64,000 nucleotides of DNA from CAZDML01 sp964506645 (lineage in GTDB: Bacteria; Elusimicrobiota; Elusimicrobia; 2-01-FULL-59-12): contig CAZDML010000002.1 of assembly GCA_964506645.1 (NCBI GenBank), positions 14,048-78,047 of the forward strand, read 5' to 3'. Position numbers and translations under genes: made by a program. The notes under the pieces are model-generated. The model was not told the origin of the DNA and did no database searches. It saw nothing but the letters and a program-made list of their open reading frames with translations. This document shows positions 16,655 through 26,274 of this stretch, piece after piece; the first letter of the stretch is position 1; each line of letters starts with the position of its first letter.

Positions 16655-17715
16655 TATTTCACCCAAATCGGGTTGCTAAAAATCCAGGGGCGCATGCGAC
16701 CGCCGATCTCCTGATCGACTTCGATGCGGTACACCCCCGGTCGGTCGAGATCCTGTTCCAGGTACGCGCGTTTTTTCTCCAGCCAGATCAATTCTCCATT
16801 GCGAATCAAACGGATGTTACCGCGCGATGGAATCTTTACAGCCAGGAGCCCGGGTCCCTGGCGTTCAAACGTTTCCCCCATCGTAGCGCGCCGCTGGTCG
16901 TTGAACACCTCAAAAGAAAATCCCTTCGGGTCGTTCCATAAATCGAGAGAGACATACGAACGCCCCTGGCGCAGCGCGTTAAAAATCGCGGCACGGTCTG
17001 CCGCAACGTCCTGCTTCAGAGGTTCGGGCAACAGCACATGCGTACGCAGCGTTCGAAAGGCAAAATCAAAAGGGAAAATACGCCGCTGGAAGAACAAAAA
17101 GCTTCGGCGGTTGGCATGATTGTCGAGCTCGCCGATCGCAACACAATGACCGGCCTGGGTGAGGGTGTCCCAACGGGCCAACGTCTTCTTGTGCGGGCCA
17201 TGCAGATATCGCGATGGAAACAGATGGGCCCAGAGCACCCGCGGATGCGAGGTAAGAGCACTGCTCCAATCTCCGATCAAATCCCAGATGCTCAGACCCG
17301 CATAGCCTTTCACAGACCAGTCGATCCAGGGGTATGCGCGCATGCCCACAAGCGGGGCACCCCGGTGATCGGGATGGGCAATAAACCCGAACCCACCCTG
17401 GGCATTCACCGCATCGATGACCGTTTGAGGCTGAGCATGGGTTTTCCAGACAACCACCGGTTTTTGAATGTTGAACGCCAGGTAATGGTTGTAGCGCGGG
17501 GAGACCTCTTCGCCCGTCAGCATCAAAAAGGATTTTCCCGCGCGGGCATACCATTGCTCACCACCTGCCTTTTGCGCCTCCAAACGAAAATGATCGGTGA
17601 CCACAGCATAGTCGAGCCCGACCCGCAGCGCAGCCTCTGCAATGGCGGGCAGCGGTGTACGCGCGTCATACGAATACTCGGAATGGAAGTGGATGCATCC
17701 CGCGTAATCGTGCAT
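16654..17715 (-). CDS. PHP-domain metal-dependent phosphoesterase
   Basis: The 353-residue protein has a polymerase-and-histidinol-phosphatase domain. Metal ligands are visible: HFHSEYSYD near residue 9, VVTDHF near 39, GEEVS near 68, FIAHPDH near 112 and a final ELDNHA. It resembles CehA/TrpH-like stand-alone phosphoesterases; a C-terminal beta-sandwich-like domain (about 270-353) follows. No signal peptide is evident. It lies 8 nt after the coiled-coil gene and is coupled to the lipid kinase. Substrate is unknown. Confidence 0.8.
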   Translation of the reverse strand: MHDYAGCIHFHSEYSYDARTPLPAIAEAALRVGLDYAVVTDHFRLEAQKAGGEQWYARAGKSFLMLTGEEVSPRYNHYLAFNIQKPVVVWKTHAQPQTVIDAVNAQGGFGFIAHPDHRGAPLVGMRAYPWIDWSVKGYAGLSIWDLIGDWSSALTSHPRVLWAHLFPSRYLHGPHKKTLARWDTLTQAGHCVAIGELDNHANRRSFLFFQRRIFPFDFAFRTLRTHVLLPEPLKQDVAADRAAIFNALRQGRSYVSLDLWNDPKGFSFEVFNDQRRATMGETFERQGPGLLAVKIPSRGNIRLIRNGELIWLEKKRAYLEQDLDRPGVYRIEVDQEIGGRMRPWIFSNPIWVK

Positions 17716-17723
17716 GGGACTCC

Positions 17724-18392
17724 TTATTCGATGGGGGTTGAGAGTTGAACGTCAACGAGGGGATGCGTCAGCCAGGACAGCATTTTAGAGAAGACCGCAA
17801 AACGGTTTCGGATGGCCGGTGTCGCTCTCACAATCACGGGGGCAGCCGGTTTCGCTGCAGGCGCAGCGGCTTTACGGGAGAGTTCTTCTCTCCGCAGGCG
17901 CTGTGCCAGAAGCGAACAGTCTTCCACGCGGGTGCACACGGCGTTGAGTCGGTGCGTCAGATGGGTGAGCATGCGGCGGTACAAACGAGCCTGTGACCGC
18001 CAGCTCGACGGCAGCTCCGCGGAGGCATGATCCAGCATGGCGGACGCCCGTTCGGTTTGACGCTGGATACGCTGTACGACCTGCGCTATCGCCAGAACTT
18101 CTTTTAAAGGAAGCGCGGTTTTGTCCCATCCACGGATCTGCGTTTCGCACTCGGAGGTACGCTGGCTAATGAGATCGAGAATCTGTCGAAGGTGATGTAG
18201 GGGATTCTGCGGCACTGTGACAGTCACCGTCACAGACGGACGTACCGCCGCACGAGACCGCGCCACGGCAAGATCCAGGCGCTCTTCATGAAAAGCCAGA
18301 CGCTCATAAGCGTCCTGAATGGCCTGCGCTAACCCTACGGGCGGCGTGTGGGCAGCGGCACTGTGATGGCCGGCTGATTGAGATAATTCCAT
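17724..18392 (-). CDS. Helical protein of unknown function with shared C-terminal motif
   Basis: The 222-residue soluble protein is not recognised as any family. It is mainly alpha-helical (about 25-165, with heptad-like spacing in the QRQTERASAMLDH region), then an Ala/Pro linker, then a C-terminal stretch SKMLSWLTHPLVDVQLSTP. A similar stretch ends the upstream neighbour (TKLWNYLNQPAITVPLPTR). The start codon lies 58 nt inside that neighbour; no closer in-frame ATG exists, so the overlap seems real. It is the last of four consecutive coiled-coil or helical genes. Confidence 0.6.
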   Translation of the reverse strand: MELSQSAGHHSAAAHTPPVGLAQAIQDAYERLAFHEERLDLAVARSRAAVRPSVTVTVTVPQNPLHHLRQILDLISQRTSECETQIRGWDKTALPLKEVLAIAQVVQRIQRQTERASAMLDHASAELPSSWRSQARLYRRMLTHLTHRLNAVCTRVEDCSLLAQRLRREELSRKAAAPAAKPAAPVIVRATPAIRNRFAVFSKMLSWLTHPLVDVQLSTPIE

Positions 18393-19138
18393 AGTTTGGT
18401 CAGTAAAGAGGTATGCGGTTTCGACCCGTGCGCATCCAGCGGTGGCAGCAGACTGGGTTTAATTTCAGTCACGGTAAGACGTTCGACCGGAACCGGTACA
18501 GGAACCGGGATCGGCACAGAAGCTGCGGCAACCATTGTCGCCGGAGCTTCAACAACAATTGGAGCAGGCTCTGTTTTACGTTCGGCGATCAGCATTTCCA
18601 GCTGTTTGTGGGACTCGGCAATTTCTTTTTGCAGCGAATCGATGACATTTTTCTTCGCTTCCAGTTCGCCAGACCACTGGGCCTTCTGCGCTTCAAAGTT
18701 TTTTTCCAGAGTTTTCAGCTCGTCCTGCCATTCCTGCTTCACCGTCGCCACGGTTTTTTCAAATTGAGTAGCCTGGAGATCTTTCATGGCCTGCTGGCTC
18801 TGGAGGAGTCCCTGCAGCTGCTGCTTGAGCTGCTGTGCGCTGATGACGTGGCCCTTTTTCAAATCCATTTCCAGGGCTCGCAGCTGCGGATCGGCCGCGA
18901 TCTGCCAGGAGACCGTCGGTGCCGAAGCCGGTGCGGGTGAAGGAGCCGATGCCACGACAGGAACAGCCAGCGGTGGAACCGCAGGAGCGGGTGCCGGGAC
19001 TCGGAGAACGGGTGCGGGGTCTGCTTTTTGCGGTGCAGGAGCAACCGCATCTGGCGAAGACACAATGGTCAGCGTCGGGATCGAAGGAACTCCCTGCGAT
19101 CCTTTGCTTTCGCTGGGCGGATGCTGGATAAATTTCAC
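18335..19138 (-). CDS. Pro/Ala-rich coiled-coil protein
   Basis: The 267-residue cytoplasmic protein has no recognised family. Residues 30-80 are Pro/Ala/Val-rich, 85-195 form a coiled coil (LKQQLQGLLQSQQAMKD, ELEAKKNVIDSLQKE), 200-225 are a VPIPVPVPVPV stretch, and the end carries the motif TKLWNYLNQPAITVPLPTR also found in the next gene. The GTG start overlaps the stop of the 685-residue coiled-coil gene as GTGA, with AAGGA upstream. The low-complexity linkers suggest a scaffold, but no function can be assigned. Confidence 0.65.
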   Translation of the reverse strand: MKFIQHPPSESKGSQGVPSIPTLTIVSSPDAVAPAPQKADPAPVLRVPAPAPAVPPLAVPVVASAPSPAPASAPTVSWQIAADPQLRALEMDLKKGHVISAQQLKQQLQGLLQSQQAMKDLQATQFEKTVATVKQEWQDELKTLEKNFEAQKAQWSGELEAKKNVIDSLQKEIAESHKQLEMLIAERKTEPAPIVVEAPATMVAAASVPIPVPVPVPVERLTVTEIKPSLLPPLDAHGSKPHTSLLTKLWNYLNQPAITVPLPTRRP

Positions 19139-21192
19139 GCCGCTTTTCCTTGGGTCGGACGAGTTTTGAGCGATTCCAGCGCGGATTTCATGTCCTGCAT
19201 GGACTGTTTAATGTCGCCTAACGCTTTTTGTGCCACGGGTGTTGCCGCCGCTGGCTGAGTCGCTTTCTTTTCCAAATCCAATTTTACACTATTCCATTCC
19301 GATTCTTTCTTGGTCCATTCCGTTTCCTTTTTCGCATGCTCTTGCTGCAGCTTATTGATTTCATTCTGCACATTTGTGAAAGCATCTTTGAGAGCACTTT
19401 GGGCCGATTTCCACTGCTCTTCCTTGGCCGACCATTCCGCCAGCGTGTGCTGCGCTTCTTTGTAATCGGATTGGCTGCGATTCAGATCTTTTTCAAGCAT
19501 GTCCTGGCGCGCTTTGAGTGCTTCCATTTCTTTCTGTGCGTCATTCATATCCTGCTGATGGGCCAGAATCGCTTCTTTCTGTAGCTGCAGTTCCTGTTGG
19601 CGAGCGTCGAGCACCGTACGCAACGAGCCTAGCTCCAATTGCATGGCCTGGCGGGATTCCTCGGCTTCTTTTTCTTTCATTTGCACTTCAGCAATACGAA
19701 GCAACAGTTCCTTGGACTGTTTTTCATACTGATCGCGCTCTTCCACCAATCGCGACTCTGCCTGCTGGACATGCTGCTGAGCAAGATTGAGCTGTTGTTT
19801 AAATTCAGCAATGGCAGCTGTTTTTTCATGCTCGATTTTTGTGCGTTCCTTTTCAAGACGCTGCTGGTATATCACGGGCATCTCATGGAGCACCTCTTCG
19901 CGCGCTTGGAGGCGAATCGACTCTGCCTGTTTTTTCCATTCACTGCGCTCCACCTCAAACCCACGTTTCATATTCGCGATTTCAATGCGTAGCTGTGCAA
20001 TATCTTCTTCGCGCTGCGTTACGCCGTATCGGGCCGTGTCGCGTTCGGAGCGGAGTTGCGACAGCATCCCTTCCCAGTACTGTGCCCGTTCCTGATCACG
20101 GCGGACAAATTCCCGTTTAATATCTTCTTCGCGCGATACGACCTGCGATTCCAGGCGCTGGCGAATCTCAAGATGATCCTGCTCAAGTTGGTCGAGTTTG
20201 GTCTGCCAACGCAAGCGCTCCTGCTGTTGCTGGACGTCCGTCTGCTGAACCTGTGACTGTAAAAGTGCGATCTGGGCTTTGAGCTGCCCTTCGTCGCGCA
20301 AGCGTTTTTCCAGTTCGGCCTGCATTTTCTGCTCATAGGTCTGCCGGTCCTGCAGGGCTGTCTCTTTGATGCGCTGAAGCATTTCATCTTTCTGGTCCAG
20401 CGCATCTTGCAATTTTTCATTGTCGAGCTCGGCCTGACGTTTCAGCTGGCTAATCACTTCATCGCGCTCACGCGTGGAGGTCATCCACTGATTTTTTTCT
20501 TCGTGATAGCGACGTTCGATCTCGCGCATCTGGCGCGTTAAATTCTGTTCGACTTCGCGCTCCATCTTTTCACGTTCTTTAAGCTGATTCTTCAGCGCGA
20601 TCATCCAGGTTTCCCGCTCATCGGCAATCCGGCGTTCCAGATCTTTAATCTGGCCTTCCGCCTTGCCGCGCGACTGCTGCAGTTCCTGTTCGTATTTTTC
20701 CCGGCGCAATTTTTCCTGCATGTCACGCAGCTGCTGTTCAACGCGCACGGAAAGATTTTCATCCTCCTTGGCCTTGAGCGTCTGGATCATAAGCTTCTCG
20801 TGTTCTTCCTTTAACTGGCGTTCCAGGTCCTGGACCTGTTTTTCCATGGCTTTCTTGGATTCCATCTGTTCCTGAAAACGGCGTTCCATTTCCTGCATTC
20901 GGGCTTCCAGGAGATTGGTCATAGGGGCGGCACCGGGCGTCGGGGGCATTCCCATAGGCGTCATCGGACGCGGCGGCATATTGGGCATGGACGGCTGTGG
21001 CACAGCGGGCGCAGGCGTTGGAGCGGGCGCGGCGGCCTTGGGCATCGCAGGGGGCATGACACTGCCCATCGCTGCAGGCGGTGGGGGCGGCGGCGGGGGT
21101 ACCGGCCGGCGCGCGGGCGGCGGCGGGGGTACAGGTTTCGAGGCTCCGGGTCCCGGCGGGGGCGGCGGTGTCATTCGCGATTCTTCAGCCAT
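19135..21192 (-). CDS. Long coiled-coil protein with proline-rich N-terminus
   Basis: 685 residues: a highly Pro-rich head (1-95, runs of 5-8 prolines, Met/Pro-rich) and an almost uninterrupted coiled coil from about 95 to 660 rich in Glu, Gln, Lys and Arg. No signal peptide or membrane segment is seen, so it is probably cytoplasmic. An AGGAG ribosome-binding site precedes the ATG. It begins 21 nt after the 1655-residue coiled-coil gene and is coupled to the next one. Similar composition occurs in bacterial cytoskeletal or polar scaffold proteins, but that is analogy only. Confidence 0.7.
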   Translation of the reverse strand: MAEESRMTPPPPPGPGASKPVPPPPPARRPVPPPPPPPPAAMGSVMPPAMPKAAAPAPTPAPAVPQPSMPNMPPRPMTPMGMPPTPGAAPMTNLLEARMQEMERRFQEQMESKKAMEKQVQDLERQLKEEHEKLMIQTLKAKEDENLSVRVEQQLRDMQEKLRREKYEQELQQSRGKAEGQIKDLERRIADERETWMIALKNQLKEREKMEREVEQNLTRQMREIERRYHEEKNQWMTSTRERDEVISQLKRQAELDNEKLQDALDQKDEMLQRIKETALQDRQTYEQKMQAELEKRLRDEGQLKAQIALLQSQVQQTDVQQQQERLRWQTKLDQLEQDHLEIRQRLESQVVSREEDIKREFVRRDQERAQYWEGMLSQLRSERDTARYGVTQREEDIAQLRIEIANMKRGFEVERSEWKKQAESIRLQAREEVLHEMPVIYQQRLEKERTKIEHEKTAAIAEFKQQLNLAQQHVQQAESRLVEERDQYEKQSKELLLRIAEVQMKEKEAEESRQAMQLELGSLRTVLDARQQELQLQKEAILAHQQDMNDAQKEMEALKARQDMLEKDLNRSQSDYKEAQHTLAEWSAKEEQWKSAQSALKDAFTNVQNEINKLQQEHAKKETEWTKKESEWNSVKLDLEKKATQPAAATPVAQKALGDIKQSMQDMKSALESLKTRPTQGKAA

Positions 21193-21213
21193 GGCAAGCT
21201 CCTTTCAAACGGT

Positions 21214-24200
21214 TTACGACGCTTTCGGTTTTTTCTTCAAATCGAGTGACGCGCGCAGGCGGCTGGCCCACGTGCTGAGCTGCGTATTGGACGGATCCAG
21301 TGACAGCGCCCGATCCACGGCCTCGGCGGCACGCTGCTCATCGCCCTGGGCATGGTAGGCCAGAGCCAGGTACTGATACGCTGCACCCCAATGAGCATTC
21401 TTCTCCAAACATTCCTGAAACGACCGGATAGCATCGGGCCACTGCTGCGCTTGATAAAAATGGACACCGGCCTCAAACGACGACCAGGCCGCCGCGCCCA
21501 GGCGCTCGGTTTTGGCACTGGTCGGCGAGAGCACGCCGTCTTTAAGTCCTTCGACCTGCGTGCGCAGGTTGTCCACCAGCTTTCGAGTGCTGTCGCGCAG
21601 CGCCGTCATTTCCTTGTCCTGTTTTTCAATCTGGGTCATGAGCTGCGTAAAGAGGGTTTCACGTTCTTTAATCAGCGTGTCAAAGTGTTTCTTCATCTCG
21701 GCCTGCTGGTCCTGAATCTGTTTGATCTGTGTTTCGAGCTGGCGACGCTGAGCTTCAAGTGCGTGCTGGGCGGATGCGTCGCGAGCGGCTGCATTTTTGG
21801 AAGACTGCATATCGCGCTCCTGCATCGCAGCCAGCTGTGTCTGCACCGTTTTTAGCTGAGTCGCCACGCGGGCCTGCTCGGTCTTATGGTGTTGGCGCAC
21901 GCGGTTTAATTCTTCCGTCGACTGCTTTTTCAGCTTCTCCAGTTCTTTGCGACGTTTCTCCGCTTCTTCCTGCAGTCGACGGTCGCGCCATTCCAGGCGG
22001 TTTTTTGCCACCCGCAAATCTTCTTCCTTAATATGCAGTTGTGATTCCCAGGTCGATTGCTGCTGTTGGGTGACCTCTTTCAAATGGGCAAGCTGAACAC
22101 GCAGCGGTTCAAGGTCTGTCTCGATCTGCCCCTTCAAGCGCTCCTGCTGGGTTTCCATCTCAGATTCTTTGAGGCTGAGTTCCATGTGCAGCTTGGTCAT
22201 GGACTCTTCCATGCGGCGCACTTCTTGTTCCGCATGTTTTTGCAGCTGCTGAATATCTTCTTCGAGCTGTCTCTTTTCCTGATCCAGTGCCTGCTTTTCA
22301 TTTTGCCACTGTTCCAGAGACGAGCCCCACTGCAACTCTTCGCTGGATTCGCGTTTCTGAATTTCGGCGACCGCACGACTCATCTCCGCTTCTTTGTCAG
22401 CCACCTGACGCTGATAATGGGCTTGGAGTTCCTCCAGCTCCTTCTCACGTTTTCGGATCTGCGACAAGAGAGCCTGGCGGTCCTGGTCATGTGCCGTTTC
22501 CAGCGATTTGATTTCGCTCTGCAGCCGTACGTCCCACTGCGCTACTTCCTGCCGCAGCTCGCTGATTTCATTGGCTTTTTCTTTGCGCAGCGCTTCCCAA
22601 TGATCCTGCGCCTGCGCAAGATGGCTTTTGAGCTGGTCAATCTGAGTGCGCAGCGCCGTATTGGTGGATCTCCAGGAATTGACCTTTTGATTAAATTCTT
22701 CGCCCAGCACTTTCAAGCGGTCTTTGGAGGAGGTCAGGAGATCTTCCAACTCCTGTTCCTTGGACGCCAACTGCGATTCAAAAGATTTGCGGTCTTTTTC
22801 TGTCTGCGTTTGCAACGCGGTCAGCGTTTCCTGGACCTTGCGTTTTTCTGTGTCAAAGTGGGTGCTCTTTTCCACAATCTGCTGATCACGCTGCATCTTG
22901 GCGCGGTTGAGTTCGTTTTCCAGCTGACGGATTTCCTTTTCACGGTTGGCCAGCTGTCGTTCCGACACTTCCTTATGATCTTTGAGCTTCCATTCCAATT
23001 CGTCTTTGGCTTTTTCCAGCTGGAAGCGTTCTTCAGCAAATTGTTTGGCCAAACGGTCGAGTTCGCCTTCCCGCTCAGCTTCTTTAGCCAGCAAATTGGA
23101 GCGCAGCGTCGTGATTTCGGAATCGCGAGCGGCACACTTTTTCGCCCATTCTTCTTTGAGCTGAACCAGCTGTTCTTTGATCTTTTCTTCTTTGTCATGG
23201 CCGCGGCGCATGAGCGTGGACAACGCACGGTCGTAGCGGTCAAGGGTCTGCTGGTGTTTGGCCTGATCTTTGACGAGCTGCTGCTGAATATGGGCAATGC
23301 GTTCCTCGCGAACGCGGATTTCCTGAGGGAAGCCGGCCTGCGACTGTTTGAGTTCTCCCTCAATCTGCTGCAGCATGTCTTGCAACGTGCGGGCTTTGAC
23401 GGTGGCCGAATGGATCAGCTCGCGCTTCTTGGCTTCGTGCGCCACGGCCTGCTGGCGCACCTGTTCTTCGAGCTGTTCAACCAAAAGGGTTTTTTCGGCG
23501 TGTTGTACTTTGCCGGAATTGACCAGGGCTTCCTGCTCAGAGCGCAGGGCATCGAGCTTGGCTTTGAATTCGGCACGCGCCTCACGAAACTGGGTATCCC
23601 GCGTCTCGCGTTCGGTCTTGGCTTTCTGCGTGATCTGCTGCAGCTGTTCTTTTAGTGCTTTCTGTTCGTTTTCCAGATCAAAAAGCTGTTTGTCGTGTGT
23701 CAATTTTTCATCTTTCAATGCTTCCTGCAGCTGCTGGTAGCGATCTTGGAGCGGCTGCACCTGCTGGTCAAGGATTTTTTGTTCTTGTTCCAGTTTCTGG
23801 GCATGCAGCATTTCCTGCTTCTGAATTTCGGCTTCCAGCGCCAGCTTCTCTTTTTCTTTCTTGTCGACTTCCTGACGCCAATAAATCTGGATGCGTTCTT
23901 TGTCCCCTTGAGCCGCGGCCAGCTGCTTTTCCATCGAAGCCCGCTCGGCGTCAATCATCTGCTCCTGCTCATGGGCAGCGGCAACCAACTCTTTGTAGCG
24001 GGTTTCCAAGTTCTGGCGCAGAGCACCCAACTGATTGGCCTTTGACTGCACTGACGCTTTGTACTGTTCACGTGCCTGAGCAATTTCTTTTTCTAAATTG
24101 AGGATTATGCTCTGTGCTTTGGCTGTTTCTCTCTGACAGGCGTCCCGTTTTTCCTGCATGGCCTGGTCAAGCAGTTCCGGCAGGTGGGCCAAGCGAGCGG

Positions 24201-26181
24201 CCATATCTGCACGCTCTTTTTCTTTGGCTTCCATCGTCTTCTGGAACTTAACGTCTTCTTCACGGCGCACAGCCATAAAAGCTTCAAGCGCTGCACGGCG
24301 TTCTTCAAATTTCTTGCGCAACCGCTCTTCCTGCTCCGCATTGCGCTTGCGCAGCATTTCTTCTTTGGCTTTGAAATCTTTTTCCAGCGTTTCAATGGCG
24401 TTACGGTGGTCAATCTCGTAGCTTTGGGACGATTCCTGAAGCTTGGTGATTTCGCGTTCAAGCGCACGCACGCGAGAGCGGGTCGCTTCCACCTGGCGCG
24501 AGAGCGCCGTTTCTTCCGTAGTGTATTTTCCTTTCAGCGCGGCTTCCTGAGTCGCAAGCGTGGCGGCGAGTTCTTTGATCGCCTGCTCTTTAAGTCTAAT
24601 CTCTCCCTGGAAGCGCAGGCGCTGCTCCTGCAGTCCTTGTTCGGCTTCGCCTTTCTGACGTTCCAGCTCGACCGTTTCGGCCTGTAAAACACGTGCAGCA
24701 TCTTCGTTCTGCTGCGTCAAATCCTGCAAGCGTTTTTGAGCACTGGCTTCCAGTGTCGCTTGTTCCTCGCGCAGCTCAACCGAGCGCGCTTCAAATTGTT
24801 TCAGCTTCTCCTTCTGCTGATCTTCCAACGCCTGGAGCTGAACCGCGAGCACTCGCTTTTGCTCATTGATAGCACCCATGCGCTGCCCGTACTCTGAATC
24901 GAGTTTGCGTAGAGCCGTGCGGATGGATTCCTGAGTCTGGGTGAGTTCTGCTTCTTTATTTTCCAGGGAGATTTTCCAGCTCTGCTGTTCCTCTGCCAAC
25001 TGACGCTGCACGGACTGCACCTGCGCTACGGCAGAGGCCACGGTCTCTTCTAAAATTTTCTGTGCCTGTTCCGCGCGGGTCTTGGCATCCGTTTCCACAA
25101 GCACTGATTTCATCTTAAGCTGCTGAATTTGTTCCTCGCGTGACTGCAAGAGCTGCTGCCAGGATTGGTTTTCCTTTTCAAAATGGGCTTTGAGCGCGGT
25201 GAGTTTTTCCAACGCGCGGTCGTGTCGGTGCGTAATTTCTTGCAGACGCTTTTCCTGTTCGAGCTGCCAGGCGGTCTGACGTTCCTGCAGCGCCGAGTGC
25301 AGCCGAGTGCGTTCTTCTTCCTTCGACTTCATCGCTTCTTCCCAGGCTTTGCGGCGTTCGGCCCACTGTTTCTCCAGCGTCTGCAAACGGGTTCGCCAGA
25401 GTTCTTCAGCCGCCTTCTTCTGCGCGTCCTGATCCTGCATTTCTTTCTGCAGGCCGGTCTCGCGGCGTGCCAGTTCCTGCTTGAGTGCCATCAGTTCTTC
25501 ATCGCGGGCTTGGATCACTTCCTGCCATTTCTGGCGTTCCTGAAGGAGCCGGGCTTCCTGCACCTGCACCGATTCCTCGGCCTGGCGCAGCGCCTGCACA
25601 CGGGATTCTTCTTCTTTGTCCGTGAGATTCTTTTTTTCGATGTGTTCGGCTTCCACCTGACGCGCGGCCTGTTCAAGCTTCTTTTCGCGGTCGGCAAGCT
25701 GGCGCGTCCAGGCCGCAGAATCTTCGTTCAGCTTGCGTTCGAGGAATTTAATTTCCCGCTGCGCATCCTGCTGGAGAAACTGCAGGGACTGCTGATTGGA
25801 TTCGCGCTTTGTCTTAAACGTGATATCGAGTTTTTCCAGCTGCGAGCGCGTCGCCTGGATTTCTTTATCCAAGTTCTGCAGGCGCACCTGCGCTTCGGCG
25901 CGTTCTTTGAGGATCAGGTCTTCGAGGTTCGGCTTATCGGATTTGGGAGTGGACCCGTCTTGGGCCGAACCGGCTTCCGGTGTGGCGGGCGTTTCTGCAG
26001 GAGGAGGTCCGGCCGGTTTTTTGACCGACCGTACTGTTTTGGGGGCTGTTGGTTTCGTGGAAATGGGAGCTGACGGAACAGACGCCTCGGACGCAGGAGT
26101 GTCCTGAGCCTTGTCTTTCGAAGGCGCAGGATCTGCAGGTTTCTTCCCCCACAGGTTTCGGAAACGGTCGGACATGGACAT
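21214..26181 (-). CDS. Giant coiled-coil protein with C-terminal TPR
   Basis: 1655 residues from the ATG at 26181, which has GGGAG 9 nt upstream; the open frame continues to 26247 but without a ribosome-binding site. A short Pro/Ala-rich head (about 15-70) is followed by more than 1400 residues of nearly continuous heptad-rich helix. TPR helices occupy the last 90 residues (FEAGVHFYQAQQWPDAIRSFQECL, then YLALAYHAQGDEQRA). No signal sequence is present. If one parallel coil, the rod would exceed 200 nm (at 0.15 nm per residue). The TPR could bind a partner. Function is unknown; SMC-like ATPase motifs are absent, and so are the central hinge and end domains of SMC proteins. Confidence 0.75.
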   Translation of the reverse strand: MSMSDRFRNLWGKKPADPAPSKDKAQDTPASEASVPSAPISTKPTAPKTVRSVKKPAGPPPAETPATPEAGSAQDGSTPKSDKPNLEDLILKERAEAQVRLQNLDKEIQATRSQLEKLDITFKTKRESNQQSLQFLQQDAQREIKFLERKLNEDSAAWTRQLADREKKLEQAARQVEAEHIEKKNLTDKEEESRVQALRQAEESVQVQEARLLQERQKWQEVIQARDEELMALKQELARRETGLQKEMQDQDAQKKAAEELWRTRLQTLEKQWAERRKAWEEAMKSKEEERTRLHSALQERQTAWQLEQEKRLQEITHRHDRALEKLTALKAHFEKENQSWQQLLQSREEQIQQLKMKSVLVETDAKTRAEQAQKILEETVASAVAQVQSVQRQLAEEQQSWKISLENKEAELTQTQESIRTALRKLDSEYGQRMGAINEQKRVLAVQLQALEDQQKEKLKQFEARSVELREEQATLEASAQKRLQDLTQQNEDAARVLQAETVELERQKGEAEQGLQEQRLRFQGEIRLKEQAIKELAATLATQEAALKGKYTTEETALSRQVEATRSRVRALEREITKLQESSQSYEIDHRNAIETLEKDFKAKEEMLRKRNAEQEERLRKKFEERRAALEAFMAVRREEDVKFQKTMEAKEKERADMAARLAHLPELLDQAMQEKRDACQRETAKAQSIILNLEKEIAQAREQYKASVQSKANQLGALRQNLETRYKELVAAAHEQEQMIDAERASMEKQLAAAQGDKERIQIYWRQEVDKKEKEKLALEAEIQKQEMLHAQKLEQEQKILDQQVQPLQDRYQQLQEALKDEKLTHDKQLFDLENEQKALKEQLQQITQKAKTERETRDTQFREARAEFKAKLDALRSEQEALVNSGKVQHAEKTLLVEQLEEQVRQQAVAHEAKKRELIHSATVKARTLQDMLQQIEGELKQSQAGFPQEIRVREERIAHIQQQLVKDQAKHQQTLDRYDRALSTLMRRGHDKEEKIKEQLVQLKEEWAKKCAARDSEITTLRSNLLAKEAEREGELDRLAKQFAEERFQLEKAKDELEWKLKDHKEVSERQLANREKEIRQLENELNRAKMQRDQQIVEKSTHFDTEKRKVQETLTALQTQTEKDRKSFESQLASKEQELEDLLTSSKDRLKVLGEEFNQKVNSWRSTNTALRTQIDQLKSHLAQAQDHWEALRKEKANEISELRQEVAQWDVRLQSEIKSLETAHDQDRQALLSQIRKREKELEELQAHYQRQVADKEAEMSRAVAEIQKRESSEELQWGSSLEQWQNEKQALDQEKRQLEEDIQQLQKHAEQEVRRMEESMTKLHMELSLKESEMETQQERLKGQIETDLEPLRVQLAHLKEVTQQQQSTWESQLHIKEEDLRVAKNRLEWRDRRLQEEAEKRRKELEKLKKQSTEELNRVRQHHKTEQARVATQLKTVQTQLAAMQERDMQSSKNAAARDASAQHALEAQRRQLETQIKQIQDQQAEMKKHFDTLIKERETLFTQLMTQIEKQDKEMTALRDSTRKLVDNLRTQVEGLKDGVLSPTSAKTERLGAAAWSSFEAGVHFYQAQQWPDAIRSFQECLEKNAHWGAAYQYLALAYHAQGDEQRAAEAVDRALSLDPSNTQLSTWASRLRASLDLKKKPKAS

Positions 26182-26201
26182 AGGTTTATTCTCCCGCAGT
26201 G

Positions 26202-26229
26202 AGTTTAGTCCGTATTGACAGCATTTCAA
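26202..26229 (-). promoter_or_regulatory. Candidate sigma-70-type promoter before the coiled-coil block
   Basis: TTGAAA (26229-26224) and TAAACT (26207-26202) are separated by 16 bases, immediately upstream of the ribosome-binding site of the giant coiled-coil gene. It would give a leader of about 20 bases. Match to consensus is partial. Confidence 0.3.
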
Positions 26230-26274
26230 GGCTTTTTTTACATGCAACGAAATGGGGAGAAATGGCCCAAAACA

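Noticed and set aside
21214..26181. SMC/Rad50-type ATPase
   Set aside because: No Walker A, Walker B or signature motif at the ends and no hinge; it is a simple coiled coil with TPR.
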